A DNA stretch of 64,000 nt from Serratia marcescens (GCF_029846115.1 NZ_JARVZZ010000001.1:2604001-2668000); one strand, 5' to 3'. Shown: positions 9,100 through 18,941, numbered from the stretch's first letter. Translations and numbers: made by a program. Notes: generated by a model from the sequence alone, not told the origin.

Positions 9100-9230
9100 G
9101 ATTCCTCCTGGGTGATGGGTTAACTTAAGCACACTGCGGCCAAAAGGCAACCTGTTGAAATGTAATGCAAACGACCGCGCCAGCTGAGTGGGCTACACTA
9201 AACGGGTCATTTCACCCTCAGGAGGATGCC

Positions 9231-10331
9231 ATGCCCCGATTGACTTTACTGGCTGCTTTGCTGCTGTGCAGCGGCCTGCTGCACGCCGCGCCGACGGTCA
9301 GCCAACTGCAGGACGGCCTGGAACACCCGTGGTCGCTGGCCTTCTTGCCGGCGGAACAAGGCCTGCTTATCACCGAACGGCCCGGCCGGCTGCGGCTATG
9401 GCAGCAGGGCAAAGGCCTGTCGCCGCCGATCGTCGGCGTGCCGCAGGTTTACGCCGAGGGGCAGGGCGGCCTGCTGGAGGTGTTGCCGGCCCCTGACTTC
9501 GCCGCCAGCCGTCGGGTGTACCTCAGCTTCGCCGAACCGGGTGACGGCGGCAAAGCCGGCACGGCGGTCGGCTACGGCCGTTTGAGCGACGACGGCGCGC
9601 GGCTGGAAAACTTCAAGGTGATCTTCCGCCAACTGCCCAAGCTGTCGGTCGGCAATCATTTCGGCGGCAAGCTGGCGTTCGACAGGCAGGGCTACCTGTT
9701 TATCGCGCTGGGCGAAAACAACCAGCGTCCGACGGCGCAGGAGACCGACAAGCTGCAGGGCAAGCTGGTGCGGCTGACCGCCGAAGGCGCGGCGCCGCCG
9801 GACAATCCCTGGGTCGGTCAGGCCGGCAAACGGCCGGAGGTTTGGTCTTATGGCCATCGCAATCCGCAAGGGCTGGCGCTGAACCCGTGGAGCGGCGCGA
9901 TCTGGGAACACGAGCACGGCCCGCGAGGCGGCGATGAGCTCAACATCCCGCTGCCGGGTAAAAACTACGGCTGGCCGCTGGCCACCTACGGCATCAACTA
10001 TTCCGGCCAGCCGATCCCGGAGGCCAAGGGGGAACGGGTACCCGGCACCGAACAGCCGCTGCACTATTGGCGGGTTTCGCCCGGCCTCAGCGGCATGGCG
10101 TTCTATGACGGGCAGCGCTTCCCCGCCTGGCGGCACTCGCTGTTCATCGGCGCGCTGGCGCAAAAGGAGCTGATTCGCCTGACGTTGGAGGGTGACAAAG
10201 TGGTGGCGGAAGAGCGGCTGCTGGGCGATCGCGGCGAGCGCATTCGCGAGGTGCGCAGCGGGCCGGATGGCTACCTGTATCTGCTGACGGACGAGCGGGA
10301 CGGCAAGCTGCTGAAAGTCGGGGCGTCGTAA
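9231..10331 (+). CDS. yliI: Periplasmic PQQ-dependent aldose dehydrogenase YliI
   Basis: The 366-residue precursor begins with a signal peptide of about 19 residues ending in LLHAA. The mature part is a six-bladed propeller of the soluble glucose dehydrogenase type, with GNHFGG at 141-146 (His143 is the expected catalytic base) and GHRNPQG at 208-214 in the PQQ pocket. It oxidises aldose sugars in the periplasm using pyrroloquinoline quinone. It starts at the ATG at 9231 after AGGAGG. Its neighbour is a convergent gstB, then dacC further right, as in E. coli. Confidence 0.9.
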   Translation: MPRLTLLAALLLCSGLLHAAPTVSQLQDGLEHPWSLAFLPAEQGLLITERPGRLRLWQQGKGLSPPIVGVPQVYAEGQGGLLEVLPAPDFAASRRVYLSFAEPGDGGKAGTAVGYGRLSDDGARLENFKVIFRQLPKLSVGNHFGGKLAFDRQGYLFIALGENNQRPTAQETDKLQGKLVRLTAEGAAPPDNPWVGQAGKRPEVWSYGHRNPQGLALNPWSGAIWEHEHGPRGGDELNIPLPGKNYGWPLATYGINYSGQPIPEAKGERVPGTEQPLHYWRVSPGLSGMAFYDGQRFPAWRHSLFIGALAQKELIRLTLEGDKVVAEERLLGDRGERIREVRSGPDGYLYLLTDERDGKLLKVGAS

Positions 10332-10344
10332 CGCCCCGTATCGA

Positions 10345-10965
10345 TCAGGTGAGTTCGCTCATCACGCCGCGCTGATAGGCCGGGCGAGCGCGCAGCTGCT
10401 GATACCAGCGCTCCATGTTCGGCCGCGGGCGGCGGGCGATCGGCATCTCGAACCAGGCGTAGGCGAAGCTGCCGAGCGGAATATCGCCGAAGCCGAACGC
10501 GTCGCCGGAGAGGTAAGGCTGATGCGCCAGTGCCTGTTCAATGACGTCGAAGTGTTTTTCCAGTGTGGCGATCGCCGCTTCGATTTTCGCCATGTCGCGC
10601 AGCTCTGGCGCGGTGCGGATCAGGCCCCAAAAGACGATGGTGAAGGCCGGGACGATGGTCGAGGTGGTCCAGTCCATCCACTTCTCGGCGGCGGCGCGCG
10701 CCTGCAGATCTTGCGGATAGAACGTCGCGTCGCCGAATTTCGCCGCCAGGTAGCGCACGATGGTGTTGGACTCCCACAGCACGAAGTCATCGTCCTGCAG
10801 CAGTGGCACCAGGCCGTTCGGGTTCAGCGCGCGGTAGCTCTCTTCGTTCACCTTGCCGAACGCGCCGCCGGCGTTGATGTGGGTGTAGCTCAGCCCCAGT
10901 TCGGCGGCGCACCACAGCACCTTCCTGACGTTATTCGAATTCTCACGGCCCCAAATGGTCAGCAT
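10345..10965 (-). CDS. gstB: Glutathione S-transferase GstB
   Basis: The 206-residue protein has the thioredoxin-like N-terminal domain (MLTIWGRENSNNVRKVLW; NPNGLVPLL near 48; WESNTIVRYLA near 63) followed by the all-helical C-terminal domain. The WGR-NS-NV-KV start and the late RPRPNMERWYQQL segment agree with E. coli GstB, which sits between yliI and dacC exactly as here. GstB conjugates or dehalogenates small electrophiles such as bromoacetate with glutathione. It is convergent with yliI. Confidence 0.88.
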   Translation of the reverse strand: MLTIWGRENSNNVRKVLWCAAELGLSYTHINAGGAFGKVNEESYRALNPNGLVPLLQDDDFVLWESNTIVRYLAAKFGDATFYPQDLQARAAAEKWMDWTTSTIVPAFTIVFWGLIRTAPELRDMAKIEAAIATLEKHFDVIEQALAHQPYLSGDAFGFGDIPLGSFAYAWFEMPIARRPRPNMERWYQQLRARPAYQRGVMSELT

Positions 10966-11054
10966 TGCGCAACTCCGTTAGTGAATTAAAGACCCTCTAT
11001 ACCTACGCCACAACGCGCTTTTTGTCACACCGCAGGGCACTTTTTGCCTGCCGA

Positions 11055-11711
11055 TCAACGCTCCCAGCGGCACACTTCCCAGCCGTGCTCCGCCGCCAGC
11101 GCGCTCAGTTCGCTATCGGGGTTGATCACCGTGGCGCTGTCGACGAATTGCAGCATCGCCTTATCGTTGAGGGAGTCGCTGTAGCCGTGGCTGTGCTCGA
11201 ACTTCAGGTGCGGATGCTGCGCCAGCCAGTGCTGCAGGCGGATCACCTTGCCCTGTTGGTAGGTCATGGTGCCGTAGGTGTTGCCGGTGAAGCGGCCGTC
11301 GCTGATTTCCACGCCGATCGCCAGCGCATCGTCGGCGCCGAGCTGTTCGGCGATCGGCGCCACCAGGTGTTCGCCGGTGGCGGAGATCACCAGGATGCAG
11401 TCGCCGCGTTCGCGGTGCCACTGCAGGCGTTCACGGGCGGCGGGATAGACGCGCGGCAGGATATCGCGGCGAATGTAGCGTTGCACCCAGCCGGCCACGG
11501 TTTGCACACTCAGGCCGGCCAGCGGCGCCAGCGTGGCCTGCATGTAGTCCTCCATCGACAGCTTGCCCTGATAATAGAGCTGCATCAGCTGCTGCTCCTG
11601 CAACTCCAGCTCAGCCGGTGCGAAGCCCTGGCCGACCAACCAGCGGATCCACAGGCTGGCGCTGTCATCGTCAATCAGGGTTTCATCCAGGTCGAATAAG
11701 GCTAAATCCAT
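11055..11711 (-). CDS. HAD-superfamily phosphatase (subfamily IB)
   Basis: The 218-residue protein starts with the HAD motif I FDLDETL at residues 6-12 (nucleophile Asp7, acid/base Asp9). Motif II is SATGEHL near residue 105, and the GYSDSLND segment near 175 is the acidic motif IV. A helical cap lies between motifs I and II, as in SerB-like subclass IB enzymes. The ATG at 11711 follows GGAGAAATA. It should dephosphorylate a small phosphomonoester such as a phosphoserine or lysophosphatidate analogue; the substrate is unknown. Confidence 0.82.
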   Translation of the reverse strand: MDLALFDLDETLIDDDSASLWIRWLVGQGFAPAELELQEQQLMQLYYQGKLSMEDYMQATLAPLAGLSVQTVAGWVQRYIRRDILPRVYPAARERLQWHRERGDCILVISATGEHLVAPIAEQLGADDALAIGVEISDGRFTGNTYGTMTYQQGKVIRLQHWLAQHPHLKFEHSHGYSDSLNDKAMLQFVDSATVINPDSELSALAAEHGWEVCRWER

Positions 11712-11996
11712 CAGTATTTCTCCGGCAGGCAGGGTATGAGGTCGTTTACAGGATAGCGGATAGCGCCCATCGCCAGCCAGCGGCGTCGGCGAAATTGCGC
11801 AGAGCATAAGAAACATTGATGACGGTTTTGCGACAGTTTGTTGAACGTTTGCATAACTTAGAACGCAACAATATTGGCCGCTCCGGCGAGCGCGGTGATA
11901 ACTATGAGGCAAACGCAGCGACCCGCTGGAGAGAGACAATGTTGATTATTCGCCTGTATGGCGGCCCGATCGTGATTGGGGAAGAAGAGGAACCGC

Positions 11997-13022
11997 ATGA
12001 TGACGCACCTGACGACGCTGAAGAGGCTGCCGCTGCTGGATCTTTCGCAGCTTGACGGCGATGCGCGCCGGCGGCGCGCCTTTCTTGACGATTTGCGCGC
12101 GGCGGCCCGCGACGTCGGCTTTTTCTATCTGCGCGGGCACGGCGTGGACGGCGCGCTGAATGCGCGGCTGCAGCAGGCCGCGCGGCAATTTTTCGCGCTG
12201 CCGGAAGCCGACAAATTGGCGGTACAGATGGTGCATTCGCCGCACTTTCGCGGTTACAACCGGGCGGCGGCGGAGCTGACGCGCGGTCAGCCGGACTGGC
12301 GCGAGCAGTTCGATATCGGCGCCGAACGCCCGGCGCTGACGCTGTCTGATGACACCCCGCGCTGGGCGCGCCTGCAGGGGCCAAACCAGTGGCCGGCGGC
12401 ACTGCCGACGCTGAAACCGCTGCTGCTGCAGTGGCAGCAGGCGATGACCACCATGTCGCTGCGGCTGCTGCGCGCTTTCGCTTTGGCGCTGTCGCTGCCG
12501 GAGCAGGCTTTCGATCGCTTGTACGGCGATAAGCCCAACGAGCACATCAAACTGATTCGCTACCCGGGGCGGGACGCCACCGGCAGCGCACAGGGCGTCG
12601 GCGCGCACAAGGACTCCGGTTTTCTCAGCTTCCTGCTGCAGGACGAGCAAAAAGGGCTGCAGGTGGAGGTGAGTGAAGGGCGCTGGCTCGACGCCCAGCC
12701 GCGTGAAGACACCTTTGTGGTGAACATCGGCGAGCTGCTGGAGCTGGCGACCAACGGCTATTTGCGCGCCACGGTGCACCGGGTGGAGACGCCGCCGGCG
12801 GGGCGTGACAGGCTGTCGATCGCCTTCTTCCTCGGCGCACGCTTGGACGCGGTGGTGCCGTTGTATCAACTGCCGCCGCCGCTGGCGGCGCAGGCGCGCG
12901 GCCCGGCCAGCGATCCGCTCAACCCGCTGCTGCGTGACGTGGGGTATAACTACCTGAAAGGCCGCATCCGTTCCCACCCCGATGTGGCTCAGCGCTTTTA
13001 TCGGGACGTCATCGGCGTCTGA
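11997..13022 (+). CDS. Isopenicillin-N-synthase-like Fe(II)/2-oxoglutarate oxygenase
   Basis: The 341-residue protein has the DIOX_N-type start (GFFYLRGHGV near 41-50) and the double-stranded beta-helix core. The iron triad is clear: His204 and Asp206 in GVGAHKD, and His261 in ATVHRV; the 2-oxoglutarate or substrate contact RLS is at 272-274. Start: ATG at 11997 after AGAGGAA, with a second ATG immediately behind. The family couples oxygen reduction to hydroxylation, desaturation or ring closure of small molecules. The substrate is not recognisable. Confidence 0.85.
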   Translation: MMTHLTTLKRLPLLDLSQLDGDARRRRAFLDDLRAAARDVGFFYLRGHGVDGALNARLQQAARQFFALPEADKLAVQMVHSPHFRGYNRAAAELTRGQPDWREQFDIGAERPALTLSDDTPRWARLQGPNQWPAALPTLKPLLLQWQQAMTTMSLRLLRAFALALSLPEQAFDRLYGDKPNEHIKLIRYPGRDATGSAQGVGAHKDSGFLSFLLQDEQKGLQVEVSEGRWLDAQPREDTFVVNIGELLELATNGYLRATVHRVETPPAGRDRLSIAFFLGARLDAVVPLYQLPPPLAAQARGPASDPLNPLLRDVGYNYLKGRIRSHPDVAQRFYRDVIGV

Positions 13023-13033
13023 ACATTAGGCAC

Positions 13034-13059
13034 AAAAAAGCCCGGCGCGCCGGCCGGGC
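13034..13059 (-). terminator. Intrinsic terminator of the transsulfuration pair
   Basis: Read on the minus strand, GCCCGGC (13053-13059) pairs with GCCGGGC (13040-13046), followed by six Ts (13034-13039). It lies just beyond the stop of the minus-strand gene that ends at 13082. Confidence 0.85.
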
Positions 13060-13081
13060 TGATGGCGATTGATTCGGGCGA

Positions 13082-14227
13082 TTATTCCGCCAGCGCCTGC
13101 TGCAGATCGGCGATCAGATCTTCCACATCCTCAATCCCCACCGACAGGCGAACCAGCTGCGGCGTGATGCCGGTTGCCAGGCGCTGTTCCAGCGGAATGG
13201 AGGCGTGCGTCATGCTGAACGGCTGGCTGATCAGGCTTTCCACGCCGCCCAGGCTTTCCGCCAGGGTGAACAGGCGCGAGCGCTGGATGACCCGGCGCGC
13301 ATAGGCGTCGTCGCCTTTCAGCCGCACCGAGATCATGCCGCCGAAGCGCGTCATCTGGCGCGCCGCCAGCGCGTGCTGCGGGTGGCTCGGCAGGCCGGGA
13401 TAATAGACGTTTTCCACCTGCGGCTGGCTCTCCAGCCACTGGGCGATGCGCAGTGCGCTGTCGCTGTGGCGCTGCATGCGCAGGGCCAGGGTGCGGATGC
13501 CGCGCAGCGTCAGGAAGCTGCTGAACGGATCGAGAATGCCGCCGACCGCGTTTTGCAGGAAACCGAGCTGTTCCACCAGCGCCGGGTTATCCCCCACCGC
13601 CGCGACGCCGGCCACCACGTCGGAGTGGCCATTGAGGTATTTGGTGGCGGAGTGCACCACCACGTCAAAGCCCAGATCCAGCGGACGCTGCAGATACGGC
13701 GAAGCGAAGGTGTTGTCCGCCACGCTGATAAGCCCATGCTTTTTGGCGATCGCGGCGATGGCGCTCAGATCCGCCAGCTTCAACAAGGGGTTGGTCGGGG
13801 TTTCCACCCAGATCATTTTGGTGTCCGGCTCGATCGCCTGTTCCAGTCCGGCGAGATCCGCCGGTGACACATAGGTGACGCGCAGGCCGGCGGTGCGGCT
13901 GCGCACCTTTTCCAGCAGGCGATAGGTGCCGCCGTACAGGTCGTCCACCGCGATCAGGTGGCTGTCTTTATCGAGCAGCTCCAGCACCGTGGAGCAGGCC
14001 GCCAGGCCGGAGGCGAAGGCGTAGCCGCGGCTGCCGCCTTCCAGTTCGGCGATGGCACTTTCCAGCGCGGTACGCGTCGGGTTGGCGCTGCGGGAGTACT
14101 CGTAGCCGGTATGCTCGCCCGGCGCCGGTTGGGCGTAGGTGGAGGTGGCGTAAATCGCCGGCATCACGGCGCCGGTGGCGTCCGGGGTGTAACCGGCGTG
14201 AACGGTCAACGTATCAAACTTGGCCAT
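13082..14227 (-). CDS. Cystathionine gamma-lyase / gamma-synthase family PLP enzyme
   Basis: The 381-residue enzyme belongs to the Cys/Met-metabolism PLP family. Landmarks are YSRSANPTR (residues 45-53), FASGLAA (71-77), DDLYGGTYR (95-103), VADNTFASPY (169-178) and the Schiff-base lysine Lys196 in HSATKYLNGHSD. It lies 12 bases downstream of a cystathionine beta-synthase gene, so gamma-lyase activity (cystathionine to cysteine, 2-oxobutyrate and ammonia) is more likely than the MetB synthase reaction. The pair would convert homocysteine to cysteine. Confidence 0.85.
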   Translation of the reverse strand: MAKFDTLTVHAGYTPDATGAVMPAIYATSTYAQPAPGEHTGYEYSRSANPTRTALESAIAELEGGSRGYAFASGLAACSTVLELLDKDSHLIAVDDLYGGTYRLLEKVRSRTAGLRVTYVSPADLAGLEQAIEPDTKMIWVETPTNPLLKLADLSAIAAIAKKHGLISVADNTFASPYLQRPLDLGFDVVVHSATKYLNGHSDVVAGVAAVGDNPALVEQLGFLQNAVGGILDPFSSFLTLRGIRTLALRMQRHSDSALRIAQWLESQPQVENVYYPGLPSHPQHALAARQMTRFGGMISVRLKGDDAYARRVIQRSRLFTLAESLGGVESLISQPFSMTHASIPLEQRLATGITPQLVRLSVGIEDVEDLIADLQQALAE

Positions 14228-14239
14228 AATGGGTCCTTA

Positions 14240-15607
14240 TTAACGTAATTTTTGGCGCCAGGCGTTAAGCACGTCTGTGCGGGTAATCAGGCCGAGGAAG
14301 CGCTCGCCGTCGAGCACCACCGCGACGTGGCCATGGTTGAAGGTGGCCTGCAATTCTTCGTAGCCGGCTTCTTTTTGCAGCGTATGGACCCGCTTGGTCA
14401 TTGCGCTGCCGGCCGGCAGGCTGAAGTGGGCGGCGTCGGCCTGGACGGCGTTCAGCAGATCCCACTCATCGATCAGGCCGACCACCCGATCGCCTTCCAG
14501 CACCGGCAACTGCGAGATGTCGTACAGCCGCATGCGGGCGTGCACGATCGCCAACGTGTCGTCCGGCGCGGCGGAGACGGCGGCGCCTTCGTCGTGGCGG
14601 TAGGCGATCAGATCGCGCAGATCGCCGTGCTGCGGCTTGCTCAGCAGGCCCTGTTCCAGCATCCAGTGGTCGTTATACATTTTAGACAGGTATTTGTTGC
14701 CGCTGTCGCAGACGAAGGTCACCACTCGTTTGGGTTCGGTCTGTGCGCGGCAGTAACGCAATGCGGCGGCCAGCAGGGTGCCGGTGGACGATCCCGCCAG
14801 CACGCCTTCCTTGCGCAGCAAATCGCGCGCGGTGGTGAAGGCTTCTGCGTCGCCGATGCGGTAAGCGTGGCGAACCTGGTCAAAGTCGCTGAGCGGCGGG
14901 ACGAAGTCTTCGCCGATGCCTTCCACCAGCCAACTGCCCGCTTCGCCGATGCGGCCGTTGTCGAGATAGTCCGCCAGTATTGAACCCGTAGGGTCGGCCA
15001 GTACGAATTCCGTCTGCGGCGAAACGTCGGCGAAATAGCGGCTCAGCCCGCCCAGCGTGCCGCCGGAGCCGACGCCAACCACGATAGCGTCCACGTCATG
15101 CTCCATTTGCCGCCACAGTTCGGGGGCGGTGGTGGTGGTATGGGCCGCCGGGTTGGCCGGGTTGTTGAACTGATCGATATAAAAAGCGCCGGGGATCTCC
15201 CCGGCCAGGCGTTTGGCGTAATCCTGATAGTAAGCCGGATGCCCCTTGCCGACGTCCGAGCGGGTCAGCTGCACTTCCACGCCCAGCGCGCGCAGGTGGA
15301 AGATCTTCTCGCGGCTCATCTTGTCCGGCACCACCAGCAGCAGCTTATAGCCTTTCAGCGCCGCCACCAGCGCCAGCCCCAGGCCGGTATTGCCGGCGGT
15401 GGCTTCGATGATGGTGCCGCCCGGCTGCAGTTTGCCGTCGCGCTCGGCCTGTTCGATCATCGACAGCGCCACGCGGTCTTTGATCGAACCGCCGGGGTTT
15501 TGATTTTCCAGCTTGACGAACAGCCGGCACGGGCCGGTATCGAACTGGGTCAGTTCCAGCATCGGGGTATTGCCAATCATCTCGATGACGGAATGGGGGA
15601 TCGCCAT
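14240..15607 (-). CDS. Cystathionine beta-synthase with C-terminal CBS domains
   Basis: The 455-residue protein has a fold-type II PLP domain (about 1-315) with Lys43 in NQNPGGSIKDR as cofactor lysine and the ATAGNTGLGLALVAA loop near 70. Two CBS domains follow (about 335-395 and 400-453), which bind adenosyl ligands in other family members. There is no N-terminal haem region, as is usual in bacteria. It joins homocysteine or O-acetylserine-type donors to form cystathionine, the first step of reverse transsulfuration. A simple cysteine synthase role is an alternative, but the CBS domains and the lyase gene directly downstream favour transsulfuration. Confidence 0.87.
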   Translation of the reverse strand: MAIPHSVIEMIGNTPMLELTQFDTGPCRLFVKLENQNPGGSIKDRVALSMIEQAERDGKLQPGGTIIEATAGNTGLGLALVAALKGYKLLLVVPDKMSREKIFHLRALGVEVQLTRSDVGKGHPAYYQDYAKRLAGEIPGAFYIDQFNNPANPAAHTTTTAPELWRQMEHDVDAIVVGVGSGGTLGGLSRYFADVSPQTEFVLADPTGSILADYLDNGRIGEAGSWLVEGIGEDFVPPLSDFDQVRHAYRIGDAEAFTTARDLLRKEGVLAGSSTGTLLAAALRYCRAQTEPKRVVTFVCDSGNKYLSKMYNDHWMLEQGLLSKPQHGDLRDLIAYRHDEGAAVSAAPDDTLAIVHARMRLYDISQLPVLEGDRVVGLIDEWDLLNAVQADAAHFSLPAGSAMTKRVHTLQKEAGYEELQATFNHGHVAVVLDGERFLGLITRTDVLNAWRQKLR

Positions 15608-16073
15608 GACTCATCTCCAGGATTATTCGGTATAAAAGTCGTTATATGGATGATAGCGCTGAGGATAAGCGCTTTAAAAAGAACAAATAACGGTTCTATA
15701 TGCCATTATGGAATATATTAATCTTTTTTGGACGTATAGAAGCGCAGATGTTTAGCGGTGCAGATGCTTGGCCGTGTAGCCGTGGGTGGGTGTAAAAGTG
15801 CGCACCGCGATGATTTTTTGAACGATAAGCGGGGGCCTGCGTACAGTTATGTAAAAATGCTGAAAATTCACGCTAAACCCTGCAAAAATAAGATAAATCA
15901 CATAAACTCACAGCAAGGGCATTTTCGGTGCGCTGCGTTACCCGTTACGGGCGCCGCAGGGGGTTGCGGCCGGCACGCGCGCACCGGGCCACTCTCGCTG
16001 GTTGGCTTAAAACGTGAACATGTTTGAAAGTTAACGCTATTTCAATGGTTTGAATGGACACTCTGGCGACGTC
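15608..16073. other. Gene-free divergent region between the transsulfuration pair and dacC
   Basis: The 466 bases contain no convincing gene. The half next to the synthase gene is AT-rich and probably holds its promoter. AGAAC and GTTCT form a short inverted repeat near 15680-15695, and GCAGATG occurs twice near 15745 and 15763. The half next to dacC has an AT-rich stretch at 15850-15910, but I cannot fix promoter elements. Confidence 0.5.
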
Positions 16074-17279
16074 ATGATGAAAAAAAACTTATCCACTTCC
16101 CTGAAAAAACTGACCTTCAGCGTAGGCATCCTGTTGCTGGCCGCACCGGCCGTGTACGCGGCTGAACCGCCGGCGCCGCCGCAGGTAGACGCCAAGGCCT
16201 TCATTCTGATGGATTACAACAGCGGCAAGGTGCTGACCGAAGGTAATGCCGATACTCGCCTCGATCCCGCCAGCCTGACCAAGATCATGTCCAGCTACGT
16301 GATCGGCCAGGCGATCAAGGCCGGCAAGATCAAGCCGGAAGACATGGTCACCGTCGGCAAAGACGCCTGGGCGCCCGGTAACCCGGCGCTGCGCGGCTCT
16401 TCGTTGATGTTTATCAAGCCGGGCGATCAGGTGCCGGTGATGGAACTGAATAAGGGCATCGTGATCCAGTCGGGTAACGACGCCAGCATCGCGTTGGCGG
16501 ACTACGTGGCGGGCAGCCAGGATTCGTTCGTCGGCCTGATGAACAACTACGCCAAATCCCTGGGGCTGCAGAATACCCACTTCCTGACGGTGCACGGCCT
16601 GGATGCGGAAGGGCAGTACAGCACCGCGCGCGACATGGCGCTGCTGAGCCAGGCGCTGATCCGCGACGTGCCGGACGAATACGCGCTGCATAAAGAAAAA
16701 GAGTTCACCTTTAACAAGATCCGCCAGATTAACCGTAACCGCCTGCTGTGGAGCAGTAACCTGAACGTCGACGGTATCAAGACCGGTTACACCAGCGGCG
16801 CCGGTCATAACCTGGTGGCGTCCGCCACCGACGGCCCGATGCGCCTGATCTCGGTGGTGCTGGGTGCGCCGAGCGATCGCGTCCGCTTCAGCGAAAGCGA
16901 AAAGTTGCTGACCTGGGGCTTCCGCTTTTATGAAACCGCGACGCCGATCAAGGCCGATAAACCGTTCGTCACCCAGAAAGTGTGGTTCGGCGACGTCAGC
17001 GAAGTGCCGCTTGGCGTGGCGAAAGACGCCTCGGTCACCATTCCGAAAGGGCAGATGAAAAACCTGAAGGCCAGCTACAAGCTGACCCAGCCGACGCTGG
17101 AAGCGCCGCTGGCGAAAAATCAGGTGGTCGGCACCATCGATTTCCAGCTGGACGGCAAGACCATCGAGCAGCACCCGCTGGTGGTGATGCAAGAGGTGAA
17201 AGAGGGCAACTTCTTCAGCCGCATCTGGGATATGGTGATGATGAAGCTGAGCCAGTGGTTCGGCGGGATCTTCGGCTGA
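16074..17279 (+). CDS. dacC: D-alanyl-D-alanine carboxypeptidase DacC (PBP6)
   Basis: The 401-residue precursor carries a signal peptide ending near residue 30 (VYAAEP). The penicillin-binding motifs are SLTK at 67-70 (active Ser67), SGN at 133-135 and KTG at 236-238. The C-terminal beta domain ends in an amphipathic helix ([22 protein letters not shown] region) that anchors the enzyme to the inner membrane. It trims the terminal D-Ala from peptidoglycan pentapeptides. Length and motifs match E. coli PBP6, which is followed by deoR in that species; here about 15 kb intervenes. Start chosen at the first of two adjacent ATGs. Confidence 0.93.
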   Translation: MMKKNLSTSLKKLTFSVGILLLAAPAVYAAEPPAPPQVDAKAFILMDYNSGKVLTEGNADTRLDPASLTKIMSSYVIGQAIKAGKIKPEDMVTVGKDAWAPGNPALRGSSLMFIKPGDQVPVMELNKGIVIQSGNDASIALADYVAGSQDSFVGLMNNYAKSLGLQNTHFLTVHGLDAEGQYSTARDMALLSQALIRDVPDEYALHKEKEFTFNKIRQINRNRLLWSSNLNVDGIKTGYTSGAGHNLVASATDGPMRLISVVLGAPSDRVRFSESEKLLTWGFRFYETATPIKADKPFVTQKVWFGDVSEVPLGVAKDASVTIPKGQMKNLKASYKLTQPTLEAPLAKNQVVGTIDFQLDGKTIEQHPLVVMQEVKEGNFFSRIWDMVMMKLSQWFGGIFG

Positions 17280-17324
17280 ATACCCTGATGTGAGGAGCGC
17301 GCCCCGGGCGCACGATCCTCGACC

Positions 17325-17356
17325 AAGCCGCAACGGAGACGTTGCGGCTTTTTTTT
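17325..17356 (+). terminator. dacC terminator
   Basis: AAGCCGCAAC (17325-17334) pairs perfectly with GTTGCGGCTT (17341-17350), followed by a run of Ts. It lies 46 bases after the dacC stop. Confidence 0.92.
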
Positions 17357-17379
17357 CGCGAGTATCTGGGACGCGGTGA

Positions 17380-17877
17380 TTAAAAGTAGTCCACCAGCAT
17401 GGTGGCGCCGCTGGTGAAATCGCCTTCCGCCAGGGTGACGGCGCTGTTTTTCACCGGCACCGCATCAAGCGTCGGCGGATTGGCGTAGTCGATGTTCAGC
17501 GGCGTATTGATGGCGAAGGCCTTACCGTTGGCCAACAGCTTGATGCCCAATCCATTGACGCTGCTGGTTAACACGCTGCCGTCGAAGGCCGCCGCGCCGC
17601 CCATGATCTTCATTTTCAGCTGGCGGCTGTTGTCCAGAAACTCGCATTTGATGCTGTAATCGATGCGTTGCATATAGCGATTGCCGTCGATGCGCTTGAT
17701 GCCGACCTTGCCGAAGTCGATATCGATGGTGCGCCCGTCGTTGATCACGCAAGGCGGAGGCGCCACCACGGTGGCGGTGATGTTGACCTTGGTGCCCTGA
17801 TCGGCGGCCTGAACGGCGGCGCTGATCAGGCTCAGCGCCCACAGCAGAGCGCAGCGCGTTTTTCTCGTCATGTTCAT
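17380..17877 (-). CDS. Fimbrial minor pilin subunit
   Basis: The 165-residue precursor has a 24-residue signal peptide ending in AAVQAA. The mature protein is a chaperone-usher pilin domain: a donor strand, the PPPCVINDGRTIDIDFG segment with the first conserved Cys, the second Cys in IKCEFL, and a C-terminal strand ending in tyrosine-phenylalanine (MLVDYF) for chaperone binding. It is last in a leftward PapI-like regulator, adhesin, pilin unit. It probably links the adhesin to the shaft, like FimG or MrkF. The ATG at 17877 follows GGGAGCC. Confidence 0.85.
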   Translation of the reverse strand: MNMTRKTRCALLWALSLISAAVQAADQGTKVNITATVVAPPPCVINDGRTIDIDFGKVGIKRIDGNRYMQRIDYSIKCEFLDNSRQLKMKIMGGAAAFDGSVLTSSVNGLGIKLLANGKAFAINTPLNIDYANPPTLDAVPVKNSAVTLAEGDFTSGATMLVDYF

Positions 17878-17890
17878 TTTGGCTCCCGTC

Positions 17891-18862
17891 TCAAGGTGCG
17901 CTGAAGATCAGCGTGGCCGAACCCGACAGCGGGCCGGTGGCGATGCTGGTGTAAGGGACATTGTTCTTCACCGGCACAAAGGTCACGGTATCGTTGCCCA
18001 AGCCGTTGACGATGCGCGTTCTGAAGGCGTTGTTGGGCTTTACCACCGCGCCGTTGTACACCATCGCCACGCCGACGTTAGGGTTGCTGGTCTTGATAAA
18101 ATCGCTGGAGAAGCCGCTGGCGTCGCTGACCATGCGGATCAGAATATCCTGCGTCGCGCTCTGGTCGTCGCATTGGTAGCTGAGCGCCTTGTCCTGTTTT
18201 ATCTGGGCATCGCTGGCGCTTTGAGTCAGAAAGTCCTGACGGATCTGGCCGAAGTCGACGTTAATCTGCTGGCCGTTGTTGATGGTGCAACTGGTGGTGA
18301 CGAAGTAAGCGTCATTGTCGGCGATCAGGCGCCAGCGATAAACGCCGCACTGCGGGCAACCCGGCTGATCGTTGGTCTGAATAAAGTTGATTTGGCCGAT
18401 GACGTCGCCCTTGTTCACCTTGATGTCCGGCGTTGGGAAACGGTTCAACACGATATAGACCCGGATGGCGACCGACTGGGTCTGTAACCCGGTAAGACTG
18501 AGTACGCTGATACCTGATGGCACCGGAGAGTTGTAATCGGTGCCGTTGATGGTGGTACCGCTGCCGATGGCGCCAAAAATCGCACTGTTCATCGACAGCG
18601 CCGGACTGTCGGTTTTGAGATAGTCATACCAGCTCGCGACGTCGTTTTTACAGGTGACCTGGCTGACGTTGACGATTTCGTTTTTGCCATAAGAAAGCTG
18701 TGGCCCGATGCGTACCCGGACGTCAACCGGCGTGGTCGAGCCCCCGGGTGGAATCAGTCCGCCATCGGACGTACGGCAGGTAAACGCATTGGCGTTGCCA
18801 ATCAGCATGAAGAAAGATAATGCCAGGCAGCAACGTAAAAATAGCAGGGCTGTTTTTCTCAC
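17891..18862 (-). CDS. Two-domain fimbrial tip adhesin
   Basis: I place the start at the GTG at 18862, because it gives a compact 26-residue signal peptide (ending ANA) and GGGA lies seven bases upstream; the frame can extend to 18922. The 323-residue product has an N-terminal receptor-binding half (about 27-190, three Cys) and a C-terminal pilin half beginning TTSCTINNGQQINVDFGQ. This is the FimH/MrkD design of a tip adhesin. It is 13 bases upstream of the minor pilin gene. Its ligand is unknown. Unlike most chaperone-usher operons, it is not at the end of the usher operon but in the divergent unit. Confidence 0.8.
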   Translation of the reverse strand: MRKTALLFLRCCLALSFFMLIGNANAFTCRTSDGGLIPPGGSTTPVDVRVRIGPQLSYGKNEIVNVSQVTCKNDVASWYDYLKTDSPALSMNSAIFGAIGSGTTINGTDYNSPVPSGISVLSLTGLQTQSVAIRVYIVLNRFPTPDIKVNKGDVIGQINFIQTNDQPGCPQCGVYRWRLIADNDAYFVTTSCTINNGQQINVDFGQIRQDFLTQSASDAQIKQDKALSYQCDDQSATQDILIRMVSDASGFSSDFIKTSNPNVGVAMVYNGAVVKPNNAFRTRIVNGLGNDTVTFVPVKNNVPYTSIATGPLSGSATLIFSAP

Positions 18863-18941
18863 GATAATATCCCAATATATATAAATAGTGTGCGGCATTA
18901 CTCCGCAATGAAATATTGCCAATCAGGCCGGTTGGCCATAT

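Noticed and set aside
11940..12055. A 38-codon small frame (starts MLIIRLYGG) with GGAGAGAGACA upstream, overlapping the oxygenase start
   Set aside because: It has a plausible ribosome site but no independent support, and most of it lies out of frame in the oxygenase gene. It could be a leader peptide but I would not annotate it.
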